Shown piece by piece: positions 10,764 to 22,654 of a stretch of 64,000 bases of DNA (its first letter is position 1; each line of letters starts with the position of its first letter). The notes below the pieces were generated by a model that ran no database searches, was not told the origin of the DNA, and worked only from the letters and a program-made list of their open reading frames with translations. Source of the stretch: Musa acuminata AAA Group (taxonomy: Eukaryota; Streptophyta; Magnoliopsida; Zingiberales; Musaceae); the NCBI RefSeq assembly GCF_036884655.1, contig NC_088354.1, positions 18,908,001 to 18,972,000 of the forward strand, in the 5' to 3' direction. A program made the translations under genes and the position numbers.

Positions 10764-12379
10764 ATGGTATGAGAGCCAGGTTGTTCGTGCGAATGATTAG
10801 TTTTAAACTGTATGTGTGTTGTGTTTAGGAAGAATTTTGACGTTAAAATCGTTGACGCAAAAATAAGGAAGGGCAGCAACAGATGCTGCCTTCGATCTAC
10901 GTGCCTACAGCGGCAACTGCAGCCAGGCAGCATAGCGCCGACGCATGCGCAAGTGCTGTGCCTACAGTAGCCGGCCGGCGGCCTGCTTGTAGTAGGCTTG
11001 CGACCGGCGGGCCTGGCAGCCCGTGGGTAGAGGTGCCTACGGTCGCTTCTCCCGCGGGGGCGCCCACCTGCAGGGGTAGCTCCGCCAGCGGGCGTGGCGC
11101 TTGCAGGAGAGGGCAGCATCCCCGCCCCGTCGCACAGGCCGTCGCCAGTAGGGTCGCGGCGGCAGTAGAAAATCAGAGTACGGCTTTAGGGGTTTTTTGG
11201 GCAAAAGATAGTTTTACCCCTATGAATTTTAGAAATTTCAGTTGTCTTTTTATCCAAATTATGAAAATACCCCAAAAATTCCCTATATGTCCCTACATGA
11301 TGATGATTATTTATACATGTGATGTATGATGTGTGGACGGATGATCATAAACCGTGTGATGTGTGTACTTGTGATTATTATTATAGGGGTCTTTGAGCCT
11401 CCATTATATTTTTCATTTATTATTGGGCTTGTGTGCCTATGATTAAGTTGTAATCATATGAGAAGGCGCAGCAGGAGCGTAGATGCGATAGCGGGACCCA
11501 CGAGATGGACAATCGCGATGCATGGAGATGCATCGAGATGTCGACGGAACCGACGAGGACGAGATGTACGATCAAAGGGCATGAAGATGTATCGTTGCAC
11601 AAATAGATCTTGATGTGAGTGATCAGGCCTACTGGCTCAGGTCTGATCACATTAGGTTATGGTCCATGATCATCTAGTGTGATTGCTTATACACATACTA
11701 GATATGTATATATATTTGCATGCGATGTAGATATATATTAAATATGTATATGTGTGACATGTCATATTAGGAGACCAAATCATACAAACATCTCTCTCGA
11801 TAATATTAAGTTGGTAAACATGAGGCAAGTAGATTGACCCACGTGGCCTTCCATCGTTATAAGTAGGAACCGATTTTCGGTGTAGGTTGAGTTGGTCGAG
11901 TCCCTCGAGGCTCACTTATATCGCGACTCGCTATCTTGCTTACGACATAGAGGTGTTACCGGTGATCTGAGGACATGGTATGCTTGGTCGAGTCCCTCGA
12001 GGGTATATCATCAAATCAAACTCATCTTGAAACGAAGTGTTGACTTAACCAAGCATCATGGTTGGTCAAGTCCCTCGAGACCATGGTGATTCGGAGGCTG
12101 AACAGGATAAGAATCACAAGGAGTTATGATTGGCAAGAGTTGTCTACCTTTTGGGCTTAGTGTGATTGGTCGAGTCCCTCGAGCTTACACTAAGACGCTG
12201 ATTGGATCCTGATCCCCACTAGAAGTATGCCGGAGACTTCCGTTTCATGTGCTGAGGGTGACGCGTGACTTACTAATAAAATAGTGGGAGCATATTAAGA
12301 TAGAAGTCCATATCTTGATAATTTATTTCTTGTAAAATCTGCATGTTATTCATTTCTACTACATCTTTATTTTCAGAAA
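10764..12379 (+). other. Leader of Copia-L2 with primer-binding site, GC island and hairpins
   Basis: TGGTATGAGAGCC at 10,765 is a one-base variant of the TGGTATCAGAGCC initiator-methionine tRNA primer site. A GC-rich block covers about 10,880-11,170. AT-rich sequence follows and then four hairpins. Nothing in this stretch looks like a conserved protein. Confidence 0.8.
11896..12182 (+). repeat. Four spaced 13-nt hairpins in the Copia-L2 leader
   Basis: TCGAG-TCC-CTCGA or a close variant starts at 11,896, 11,988, 12,066 (TCAAG variant) and 12,170. Spacing is 92, 78 and 104 bases, the same as in L1 and L3 to within one base. Confidence 0.88.
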
Positions 12380-13200
12380 ATATCGCTTTTAAATCCCTTA
12401 CGTGGCATACTTGATGTCAACTGCCTCACTGGTCTAAATTATACGAATTGGCTCCGCAACTTAAAAATTGTTCTCACGGCGGAGAAAATCACGTACGTCT
12501 TTGATATAGTGATGCCTACACCCGAGGAAGGGGCAAGCGAGGATGAGATCGCTCGCTACGTGAAGTACATTGATGACTCCACTCTTGCTCAGTGCTACTA
12601 TATGTTGGGCTCTATGACTCTTGAGTTACAAAGACAATATGAAAAGATGGATGCTAGATCCATTCTCCTACATGTCCGTAAATTGTTTGAGGAACAGGGA
12701 AGGACTCAGCGATATAAAATATCCAAGAGCCTCTTTCGCGCTAGGATGATTGAGGGGACATCGGTTCAGAACCATGTCCTAAAAATGATTGAGTGGATAG
12801 AGAAACTCACAAGTCTAGGAATGGTTCTAGAGGATAACTTGTGTGTGGACATTGTGCTTCAGTCCCTACCAGATTCCTTTTCACAGTTCATAATAAATTT
12901 TAATATGAACAAGCTTGAGGTGACTCTCCCAAAGCTCCTTCAATATGTTGAGGGAGGCAGAGAGTACTATTAAGAAAGAGAAGCCAGTTCTCTACACTGG
13001 TAAGAACAGAAAGAAAAGGAAAGCAGAAAAGTCCCTTAAGAAGGGCAAGGGCAAGGGCAGACTAGGTAAAGCAAAGGTTGCTAAGAAAGACCCAACAAAG
13101 GACAAAGGCCAATGCTTCCACTATGGCAAATATGGGCACTAGAAGAGGAACTACAAAGTGTACCTTATAGAAAGGGCGAAACAAAAGCTTGGTGAAGCTT
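12380..13200 (+). pseudogene. gag: gag of Copia-L2, start codon lost and frameshifted
   Basis: The start position that is ATG in L3 (62,821) reads ATA here (12,380-12,382). The body matches a copia UBN2-type gag (EDEIARYVKYIDDSTLAQCY, then [20 protein letters not shown]). Near 12,940 one extra T relative to L3 shifts the frame. A lysine-rich stretch ([16 protein letters not shown]) leads into a damaged zinc knuckle, CFHYGKYGH, whose frame ends in TAG at 13,141. The gene would make the capsid/nucleocapsid protein; it is dead in this copy. Confidence 0.85.
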
Positions 13201-13239
13201 CAGGTATATTCATGATCAGTCTCCATTTGTCATACTCTT

Positions 13240-16200
13240 ATGATAACATATAGGTATTCGATACCGGTAGTGCTTATCATATATGCAATTCGTTGTAGGT
13301 TCTGGCAAGGCCTAGGAGACTAGAGAGAGGCGAGATGAATCTCAAGATGGGCAACGGAGCAAAAGTTACTGTAGTAACTGTTGGCGAGGTCGCCCTACAT
13401 CTGCTTGGTGGAGCTTTTATTGCATTAGATGCATGTTATTTTGTTCCTTCTATTATCAAAAATATTATCTCCAATTCATGTTTGACAGTTAGTGGATATA
13501 AATTAGTTTTTGAGAACAATGGTTATTCGATATTATTAGATGATGAGATCATCACGAAAGGAACATTGCATAATGGTTTATTTATGCTACTCCATATATC
13601 ATGAATGTAAGTGTGTCTAAGAGGAAACGAGATGAGATGAACAGTGCATACCTATGACATTGTAGGCTAGGTCACATCCATGAAGAAAGGATTCAAAAGT
13701 TGCTTAATGATGGATATCTAGATCCATTCAACTATGAGTCATATACAACTTGCGAGCCTTGCCTTTGTGGAAAACTGACCAACTCTCCATTTAGTGGAAC
13801 TGGAGAGAGAGCCATTAAGCTGTTGGAACTCATACATAGTGATGTATGTGGACCCATGTCAACTCATGCCATTGGTGGTTACTCCTACTTCATTACCTTT
13901 ACCGATGATTTCTCAAGGTATTGATAAGTGTACATAATGAAGTACAAGTCCGAGGCATTTGAGAAATTTAGAGAGTATAAGAATGAGGTGGAGAACCAAA
14001 CTGGAAAGAGTATCAAGACTCTTCGATCAGATCGAGGAGGTGAGTACTTAAGTACAGAGTTTACTCACTTCCTCAAGGATTATGAGATATTATCCCAATG
14101 GACACCTCCTTATATACCTCAGCTTAATGGTGTCTCTGAAACGAGAAATCATATGTTATTAGATATGGTACAGTCCATGATGAGTTTCGCTGACCAACCC
14201 ATCTCATTCTGGGGATATGCCCTAGAGATCGCAGCTTACCTTCTAAACAGAGTTCCAACTAAGTCGGTAGTGTCTACACCATATGAGATATGGAAAGGGA
14301 AGAAGCCCGATCTTAAGGTTATTAAGATTTGGGGCTACCCTGCCCACGTTAAAAGATATAACCCCGATAAGTTAGAATCAAGAACAGAGCGATACAAATT
14401 TGTGGGATACCCTAAGGAAACTTGTGGGTATTATTTCTATCATCTTGAGGACCAAAAGTTCTTTGTAGCCAAGAGAGCAGTATTCCTTGAGAAGGAACAC
14501 ATTCTTGGCGGAGATAGTGGGAGCATGATAGAGTTGAGCGAGGTTAGAGAACCAAGCTCAAGCACCACTCTACAGCCCGAGTCTGTTTAGGTACCTAATA
14601 CACAAGTTTCAACTTTACGTAGGTCTGGCAGAGTATCTCATCCTTTTGAGAGATATGTGAGACATATTAGAGGAGAGGATGTTGAGGATATTGATCCTCA
14701 GACCTACGAGGAGGCTATTATGAGTATAGACTCTGGGAAGTGGCAAGAAGCCATGAATTCTGAGATGGATTCTATGTACTCCAACAAGGTTTGGAACCTA
14801 GTTGATGCACCTGAAGATATTGTACCCATCGGTTGCAAGTGGATCTTTAAGAAAAAGATCGGAGTAGATGGAAAGGTAGAGACTTATAAAGCAAGGCTAG
14901 TGGCTAAGGGGTATCATCAAAGGTAAGGTGTTGACTATGATGAAACCTTCTCACCCGTAGCAATGCTAAAATCCATCCGAATTCTATTGGCTATTACAAC
15001 ACACTATGATTATGAAATCTGGCAGATAAATGTGAAAACTGCATTCTTCAATGGCAACCTCTGAGGATGAGGTGTTATATGATACAACCTGAGGGATTCA
15101 TGTCCAAGAATTGCCCAGATAAGGTATGCAGGTTATTTAGATCCATTTATAGACTAAAGTAAGCTTCCTGAAGTTGGAACATAAGATTTGATGAGGCAAT
15201 CGGATCTTATGATTTCGTTAAGAACGAAGATGAGCCTTGTGTGTACAAGAAGGTAAGTGGGAGTGCTATCACCTTTTTGGTGTTATATGTGGATGACATC
15301 TTGATCATTGGGAATGACATAGGAATGCTATCCATAGTAAAGGCTTGGTTATCTAGACATTTCTCCATGAAGGACTTAGGGGAAGCATCCTATATCTTCG
15401 GGATTCGGATCTATAGAGACAGATCCAAGAGGATGCTTAGGTACATAGAAACTATTGTCAAAAGGTTTGGCATGGAAAACTCCAAGAGAGGTCTCATACC
15501 GATGAGACATGGGATATCGCTTTCTAGGAGTATGTCCCCAAAGACTCCAAAAGAAAGGGCGAACATAGATATGATACCTTATAACTTAGTGATAGGGTCT
15601 ATCATGTATGTCATGTTATGTACTAGGCCTAATATAGCGCATGCTTTGAGTGCCACGAGTAGGTATCAAGCGGATCCAGGCTTGGAGCACTAGAAAGCAG
15701 TAAAGTGTATTCTTAAGTACTTGAGAAGGACTAAAGATCTTTTACTAGTATATGAAGATAGTAGCCTCACGGTTGAAGGCTACACAAACTCGAGTTTTCA
15801 GTTTGATGTCGATGATAACAAGTCGAATTCGGGGTATGTGTACACCTTGAATGAAGGAGCAGTGTGCTGGAAGAGTTCCAAGCAAGATACTATTGCTGAC
15901 TCGACCACAGAGGTGGAGTACATTGCTGCATCAGATGCAGCAAAGGAGGGAGTTTGGGTGAAGAAGTTCATCACAGATTTGGGAGTCATGCCGGGTAGCG
16001 AGGAGCCAATTTTCTTATATTGCGATAACAACGGGGCGATTGCTCAAGCGAAGGAACCCAAGTCTCATCAGAAATCTAGGCATGTTCTGAGGAGGTTCCA
16101 CCTTATCAGAGAGATCATAACCCGAGGAGATGTAGTAGTGGAAAGAGTTCCATCTGAAGATAACAATGCAGATCCACTAACAAAGTCGTTGTCTCAAATT

Positions 16201-16248
16201 GTCTTTAAGCATCATAGGGGGTCTGATGGGAATCAGACACATAGATGA
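13240..16248 (+). pseudogene. pol: pol of Copia-L2: protease, integrase, RT, RNase H, multiply interrupted
   Basis: The protease motif DTGSAYHIC lies near 13,260. The GAG-pre-integrase and integrase start lie at 13,670-13,920 (HSDVCGPMS, DDFSRY). The core continues at 13,928-14,590 with RSDRGGEY and LNGVSETRN; the glutamate segment is altered relative to usual copia enzymes. RT follows at 14,657-15,693 ([19 protein letters not shown], then YVDDILIIGN near 15,286). RNase H is at 15,721-16,248 (EVEYIAASDAAKE, DNNGAIAQAKEP). Stops near 13,298, 13,922, 14,588, 14,924 and 15,692 and a damaged stretch around 15,060-15,180 inactivate it. The integrase-before-RT order is diagnostic of Ty1/copia. Confidence 0.9.
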
Positions 16249-16272
16249 TTGGCTTTACGTCAAGTGGGAGAT

Positions 16273-17879
16273 TGCTAGTCATAGGTGCCCAGCAAGCCAA
16301 TCACGTGAGTGATGACACGTGTGACTTGACACGGAATCTTTTTTTGCTTATTAAATTTTAACATTTATTACTTTATATTAACTATTGCATATATGTATGT
16401 ATATATTATGATGTCCTTAGATCTGTGCAATAGGAATCGGATCGTGATGAGATCACGATAATGAGATCGATTCACCTTTAAACATAAATCATAAATAATC
16501 CCTATCATAGGTTACTCGAGAGGGACATCGTGATAACCGGACAGACTGGTATGCTATATACCCGTCCATATGATGGATGTAGCTGGTCTCATAGCTGCTC
16601 ATGTGGGGACACTAGGGATACAGTACAGGTGCTCATTGGAGAATGAGTTCACCGATTGATCCACTTACGTAATGCTAGATGGTTGACAATGCCTTATTGT
16701 TAGACAGCAATTCCGTAGTCCTAGTGGTGTATCTAGTCCTTAGACTTGAGACACCAAGGATGTCCTATATGAGTACTCCACTCTTTGATACTAGACTTAT
16801 AGGTTTGGCTGTCCTAGATCTAGTACAGTTGGTCATTGGGAGTGGCAGTCGACCTTACGAGGGTTATTGAGTGTCGATAGAGGATCATCCACTCTTGGCG
16901 TCATAAGAGGAATATCCCATTTGTTTTTGCTCAGACAAATCCCTGGCTAGGGTCATTCAGGTTGAGAGAGAAAGAGTTCTCCGGGAGAATCCGATTAGAG
17001 CGAGACTCAAGTAGAAACCATATGGGTCTGACAGCACCATGCTCGATATACGGTCTTTAGGATATTAAATGGATGAGAGACTATAGGTATACGATAATTG
17101 AGGACAGACAGGTCCAATGGATTGGATTCTCCTGTATCATCTGAGGACTACGGCGTAGTGGCCTAGTACATCTGTAATCGATGAGTCGAGTAAATTATTA
17201 TAGAGATAATAATTCACTAAGTTAGAAGGAGTTCTGTCAGGTATGACTCACGATCAGCTCGATATTGGGCCTAGAGGGTCACACACATATGGTAGGCATT
17301 GCGAAGACTAGAGGTTCGAATATGAGATATCCGCCGGAGCCCCTGTCTTATTGGATATCCAATAAGCCCCTGAATTATTAGATCCCATGGACGAGATCCA
17401 ATAAGAATCCATGAGAGATTATTGGATAGAGATCCACTAATCTAAAAGGTTTGGGTAATTAGATGTAGATCCAATACCCACTAGGGGAGGATCCATTAGG
17501 TTTTGACAAAGAGCCTCTATAAATAGGAGGGATTCAGAGCCTCATAGGCTAGAGCCTTTGCTTGTCTCTCCTATTCTCCTCCCCCGCTCCACCTCAGAGC
17601 AGGCCTGGAGTTTTGAGGAGCGTCGTCGCAGCCCTGCTGTGTGGATCACCACTAGAGAGGAGGATGCTTGACCTCCTTCACCCTCTCCTAAAGATCTGCA
17701 AGGAAACAAAGATATATGATCTCCCTAGGTAACACAATCTACTCTATACGCAGTTTTAAGTTTCACGGATTTTTGCGCTCCAATCTTTGCACGACGACGA
17801 ACATCTCTTTGAGAATAGGGAATTTTATTTTCTTATTCTTCTGCTGCGCATGTGATGTCGCCCCTAAAATTTCCCAATA
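16273..17879 (+). repeat. Copia-L2 3' LTR
   Basis: It begins TGCTAGTCATAGG after the purine tract AGTGGGAGA (16,264-16,272) and ends TTTCCCAATA at 17,879. TATA is at 17,518. It differs from the 5' LTR at many scattered sites, so this insertion is clearly older than the Sirevirus at 48,321. Confidence 0.92.
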
Positions 17880-18843
17880 GTCAGAACTCCTTCTGGCTTA
17901 GTGAATTATTATCTCCATAATAATTCACTCGACTCATCGATTGCGAACGTACTAGGCCACTACGCCACAGTCCTCAGACGATACAAGGGAATCTAATCCA
18001 TTGGACCTGTCTATCCTTTGTTACCATGTACCTATAGTCCCTGATCCATCTAATATCCCAAAGACTGTATACTGGGCATAGTGCTGTCAAACCTATATAG
18101 TTTCTACCTGAGTCTCGCTCTAATCGGATTCTCCCGGAGAACTCTTTCTTTCTCAATCTAATTGACCCTGGCCAGGGATTTGTCTGAGTAAGAACACATG
18201 GGATATTCCTCTCATGATACCGAGAGTGGATGATCTTCTATCGACACTCAATAGCCTTCGTAAGATTGACTGCCACTCTCAATGATCAGTTGTACTAGAT
18301 TTGAGACATCCAAACCTATAAGTCCGGTATCAAAGAATGGAGCACTCATGTAGGACATCCTTGGTGTCTCAAGTCTAAGGACCAGATATACCACTAGGAT
18401 TACAAAATTACTATATGACAATAAGGCATCATCAACCATCCAGCATTCAGTAAGCGGATCAATTAGTGAACTCATTCTCCAATGAGCACCTCTACTGTAT
18501 CCGTAGTGTCCCCACACGAGCAGCTATTAGACCAGCTGCATCCATCATATGGACGAGTATATAGTATACCAGTTTGTCCGGTTATCTTGATGTCCTTCTC
18601 GAGTAACCTATGATTGGGATTATTTAGGATCTGTGTTTAAAGGCAAATTGGTCTCATTATCGTGATCTCATCACGATCCGATTCTCATTACACAGATCCA
18701 AGGACATCACAATATATTTATGCATATATGTAATAGTCAATATAAAGTGATAAATGCCAAAATATAATAAGCAAAAAGATTCCGTGTCAAGTCACATATG
18801 TCATCACTCACGTGATTGGCTTGCTAGGCACCTATGACTAGCA
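17880..18843 (-). repeat. Copia-L1 5' LTR, second piece
   Basis: It resumes at GTCAGAACTCC, exactly where the first piece stopped, and runs to CCTATGACTAGCA at 18,843 (the complement of the LTR start). Beyond it lies Tat gag sequence. Confidence 0.92.
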
Positions 18844-19528
18844 GCATGGCTATGAACGGTTTAGGTCTTGCGCTGGCTAAGAAGTGAAGCTCGAGTTCCC
18901 TTATAAGCCAATTAAAAGAAGAGACCGAGGACAGCCTCAATCGATTGTACCACATCCGAGCTGGGCCTTAGAGAGTAGTAAGAAATGCCCAACATATCAG
19001 GAGTCGGAAGTGTCATATAGGTCCATCTGAGCCTGGAAGGTGGTGATGTGCTTGGCTGGATCGGAGCCACCATCATAGGTCTCCAACGTCGAGAGGCAAA
19101 AGTTGAGGGGGATAGGCTTGTCTTGAATTTCTTGGGAAAGGGGGGGACACAACCGAGGTACTTTCCTCAAGCTCCTCCTTGGATTTATGGAATTCACTTT
19201 GAACCTCGTCCAAGTGCCAATTCACCAACCGCAACTGGACTCAGAATGAGTCGTCCGTCGAGTCGGACGATAAAGTGTTGGCTTCGGGGAAGGTTGAGGC
19301 AGCACATCTAGGCATAACAACATTGCGCTCTACCATTAGCCTTGGGTGTCCTAATTGCTCTCTGGTTGGGGGTTGGGCATTTGGAGCCAAAGGTGGCGAT
19401 CGATCGGGGTGGCATTGTGAGGTGTAGGGATGAGCGTAGGTTGGATCATGGGTGATGGCCATAGGGAGAGAATCATCTACTAAGCTAGCTGGGGTATGAG
19501 GGGTGTGATGGTTTGCATTATCCTAGCT
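18844..19528 (-). pseudogene. gag: Tat-like gypsy gag, downstream half (interrupted)
   Basis: The open part at 19,197-18,997 carries the conserved stretch PLNFCLSTLETYDGGSDPAK, which in this family precedes the capsid core. Upstream (19,462-19,241) is a proline-rich segment, and near 19,500-19,528 the frame continues the block left at 29,297. A TGA follows YDTSDS near 18,997 and several stops follow; the last recognisable part (ASARPKP, near 18,860) abuts the Copia-L1 LTR at 18,844. This is a dead remnant. Confidence 0.7.
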
Positions 19529-20020
19529 TGTTAGGATCAAGAGCGCACTAAGAGGGAGGAGTGAATTAGTGCAGTGGGAAACTTTCGCTAATTCGAAAAA
19601 CTTATTTCGATTAAAGCCGATTCAATGAGAATGGTTTTAACTCAATCCATTTTGGAAGGAATTTGAACTTGAAACCTATTGTGAAAGTGCAAGATAAGAC
19701 TAAGGTGATTTGCAGCAATGTAAGTTGCACAAATGAAAAGCATTGGTTTCGTAAAGTCTTCGCATAATTAAAGTCGCTATCGGAAGATATTTACTATGTA
19801 GACGTAGTTAAAGCACCATAAGAAGGAGAGGCAGTTTGCTATAAAAGAAAGTTGCTCAAAGTAAATGCAAACCGAGTTTTAGAATGGTTCGGTCAACGTG
19901 ACCTACATCCACTTTCGGTTTCCTCCTCCGACGAGGTAATCGGCGTCCACTAGAGGCTTTCCTTCAATAGGCAAAGGCCAACCACCTTTTATAGCTTTTC
20001 TCCTTTTATCGGGCTTAGGA

Positions 20021-21673
20021 TGTTAGGATCAGGGGTCGGCATTAAGAGGAGGGGTGAATTAGTGCAGCGGTAAAAAAATGTCGGTTTCTGAAAATCTTTT
20101 CGTACGTTGAAAATCGAACTCAGAAATGCTTAACTTTGAAAGCGAAGTAAGAGTGTAAAGATAGCTTGAAGGCAGTAAACAATTAAAGAGGTTTGTAGTA
20201 AAGATAAATTGCTCAAAGAAATGTAAACCGAGTTTTAGAGTGGTTCGGTCAACGTGACCTACATTCACTTTCGGCTTCCTCCTCCGATGAGGTCACCGGC
20301 GTCCACTAGAGGCCTTCCTTCAATAGGCGAAGGATAATCACCTTTTACACCCCTCTTCTCCTTTTACCGGGTTTAGGAGATAACTCTTACAAGTACTCAC
20401 ACTCCTCTTATAGAAATCTAAGTATAAGCTAGAGGAGGGAATTCACTTATAGTCGTAATAGCGTTTTCTCACTTTTAATCTCTTTGTGCTTGTGTGCTTT
20501 AACCAGGGATGAGAGGGGTATTTATAGGCTTCAAGTTGATTCAAACTTGGAGCCTAAAACTTTCCTATCCCGGGTTTCCCAGGCACGGGCGGTACCACCG
20601 CCTGCGCTGGGTGGTACCACCGCCTAGTGTCAGTCTGACACTGACACTAACACTGCCCTGGGTGGTACCACCGCCCAGGTCTAGCGGTACCATCGCCTGG
20701 GGCGTAGTGCTGGGAGGTACCACCGCCCAAACTAGCGTTACCACCGCTTGGCACAATACCAGTGGCGGTACAACCGCCTAGACTAGCAATACCACCGCTT
20801 GACATAGTCTCGAAGACTGTGCCACGATAGTAAGACTTCTTGGGGCACTGTTTGAACCTCTTATTGGGCCTAACACAATTCTTATATGGGCCTAGCTGGC
20901 CCCTAATTGGTTTGGCCCAAATCCAAGCCCAATTACGTGCTAACTACGAAATTCTAAGACATTTGCTAAGCTAAACAAGTCCCTATGTCTATTCTTCCAA
21001 CGAGCTTCCGGCGAACTTCCGATGAACTTCTGACGATCCCTCCGGTAATGTTCCGGTGGACTCCCAGCAAGCTCCTGGACTTCATGACGATCTTCTTGGT
21101 GGGTTTCGATGAGCTTCTCTGGCAAGCTCCGAGACTTCTCGACTGGTTCCGCCAGAACTTCTAATGAATGTCCGGACTTCCGACGAACTCTCGAACTCCC
21201 AACGAAATCACGTCCTTGACTCTGGGACTTCATTTTGCTTCATGCCTTGCTATCGTAGTTAATCCTATATATGTAAAACATACTTCAATCTAGACAATGA
21301 ATACTAAGCATTAATCATGTTGTCCGACATGTCATTGGTCCCTCGACGCTTCGTCCGATTCTTCGGCGCATCGTCCTCTCTTGCGGCCTATTACCCAATC
21401 GGCCAATTGACTCTGCAACTCCGATATCCTTGGCACAATATTTGCTCTTCTTGGCCCGATGCCCGAATCCATGGCCCGAAGCCTTCTGTCGATATGTCGA
21501 TTGATCTACCGGCCCGACGTCCAATATTCTGATATGTTATCCTTTGGCACAACATGATTTTTCCTACTTTAATTGTCTTATCCTGATCGAAGCATCCTGC
21601 ATCACTCAAAACACAGATTAAAACATAAACATAATTATCAATTGATTTCATCATCAAAATATGAGATTCAACA
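20021..21673 (-). repeat. Solo LTR of a second Sirevirus-like family, TSD TAGGA
   Basis: The 1,653-bp insertion starts TGTTAGGATCAGGGG and ends GAGATTCAACA. It is flanked by TAGGA at 20,016-20,020 and 21,674-21,678, and the host LTR continues uninterrupted across the join when compared with 28,215-28,235. It has its own palindromic GGTACCACCGCC array (20,590-20,800) and a TATA box (complement, near 20,520). No internal sequence remains, so the two LTRs of the original insert recombined. Confidence 0.92.
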
Positions 21674-22140
21674 TAGGAGACAACCCTTACAAGTTTCACT
21701 CCTCTCTTGAATGATCTCAATACTTAGAAAGGAAGGAGGAGAACTCTAACACTTTTACAACTCTTTAACACTTCAAAGACTTAAGAATATATCAAGATTT
21801 CGTTGTCTTTTATGTAGAAAAAGGTGGGGTATTTATAGACCCCAATGACATTCAAAAATGGAGCCAAGAAGTGTCTCATCCCAGATTTCTGAGGTACTGG
21901 CGGTACCACCGCCATTACTGGGTGCTACTACCACCTGTCATCTGATATTGGGTGGTACTACCGCTCAGTCTGGGCAGTACCACCGCCTGATAGGGGCGGT
22001 ACCATCACTGGCAGCAATAACTATCGGTGATACTAATGCACGACAGGGGCAATACCACCGCCCAGAATTCCTGGGAGACCGAGTCTCCCAAGCGGTGCCA
22101 CCGCCAGCCCTAGCGGTGCCACCGTCGGGCAGGAAATTAG
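21674..22140 (-). repeat. Palindromic GC-rich array in the 3' LTR of the pol-less Sirevirus
   Basis: From about 21,898 to 22,125 the LTR has repeated units built on GGCGGTACCACCGCC and GGTGCCACCGCC, with 6-bp arms GGCGGT/ACCGCC around a 3-nt centre. Comparable arrays occur in every Sirevirus-type LTR in the window. Confidence 0.75.
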
Positions 22141-22654
22141 GGGCCGAATGGGCTGCTCTATTCGGCCCAATTAAGGCCTATTAAGGGCCTAGTTGGCTCC
22201 TAATTAAGTTAGCATGATTACCTCCCAATCCTAACTTAATCTATATTCTAACTACGATAATTAAGATATAATTACTGCATTTCGTGTTCCGGTGCGTCAA
22301 TCGCTCTTCCAGCGAGCTTCCAATGTACTTCTAGCAAACATCCGATGAACTCTCGGCGATGCTTCGACGAACTCTCAGTAAGCTCCTGGACTTTGCGATG
22401 ATCTTCTCGGCGAGTTTCGACGAGCTTCTATGGCAAGCTCCTGGACTTCTCGGTTAATTCCCGTAGAACTTCCGACGAACGTCCGTACTTCCGACAAACT
22501 CTCGAACTCTTAACGTGATATTGATCTTGACTCCGGCACAACACCTGCTTTATATCTTACTACCATCGTAGTTAATCCTGCACACTTTTCTCAACATACA
22601 AATTAGATCAAATAAATTACAATTGACTTCATCATCAAAATCCGAGATTCAACA

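Larger units (their letters stand above)
9155..17879 (+). mobile_element. Copia-L2: full-length but decayed Ty1/copia element nested in the Copia-L1 LTR
   Basis: It has two long LTRs (9,155-10,763 and 16,273-17,879), a TGGTATGAGAGCC primer-binding site at 10,765, a 1.6-kb leader, gag, and pol in the order protease, integrase, RT, RNase H, and a purine tract (AGTGGGAGA) before the 3' LTR. The flanks are ATCAG (9,150-9,154) and GTCAG (17,880-17,884). An unbroken LTR of this family reads ACCTGTCAGAACTCC here, so GTCAG is the original 5-bp target. The RNase H sequence (SKQDTIADSTTEVEYIAASD) suggests the Angela/Tork side of copia, tentatively. Many stops and frameshifts mean it is not autonomous now. 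Confidence 0.93.
5474..18843 (-). mobile_element. Copia-L1: minus-strand Ty1/copia element, interrupted by elements A and L2
   Basis: Read on the minus strand, the order is LTR (18,843 to 17,880, then 9,154 to 8,512), primer-binding site, long leader, gag, protease and the start of integrase. It stops at 5,474, where gypsy element A was inserted. The two LTR pieces add to 1,607 bp, matching the 1,609 and 1,607 bp LTRs of the same-family element L2. The rest of pol should lie left of the window beyond element A. On the right, the LTR end GACTAGCA at 18,843 abuts Tat gag sequence, so L1 inserted into that older element. Confidence 0.87.
19529..22654 (-). repeat. 3' LTR of the pol-less Sirevirus, split by a solo LTR
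   Basis: Plus-strand ends are TGTTAGGATCAAGAGCGC at 19,529 and GAGATTCAACA at 22,654. Without the inserted solo LTR and one copy of its TAGGA duplication it is about 1,468 bp, against 1,569 bp for the 5' LTR; a 136-bp duplication in the 5' LTR more than accounts for the difference. The palindromic GGCGGTACCACCGCC-type units lie at about 21,898-22,125. Confidence 0.88.

Noticed and set aside
11896..12182. TGGTCGAGTCCC in the Copia-L hairpins as tRNA B-box-like pol III promoter elements
   Set aside because: The B box reads GGTTCGANTCC; every copy here lacks one T, and no A box, tRNA fold or T-run terminator is placed suitably.
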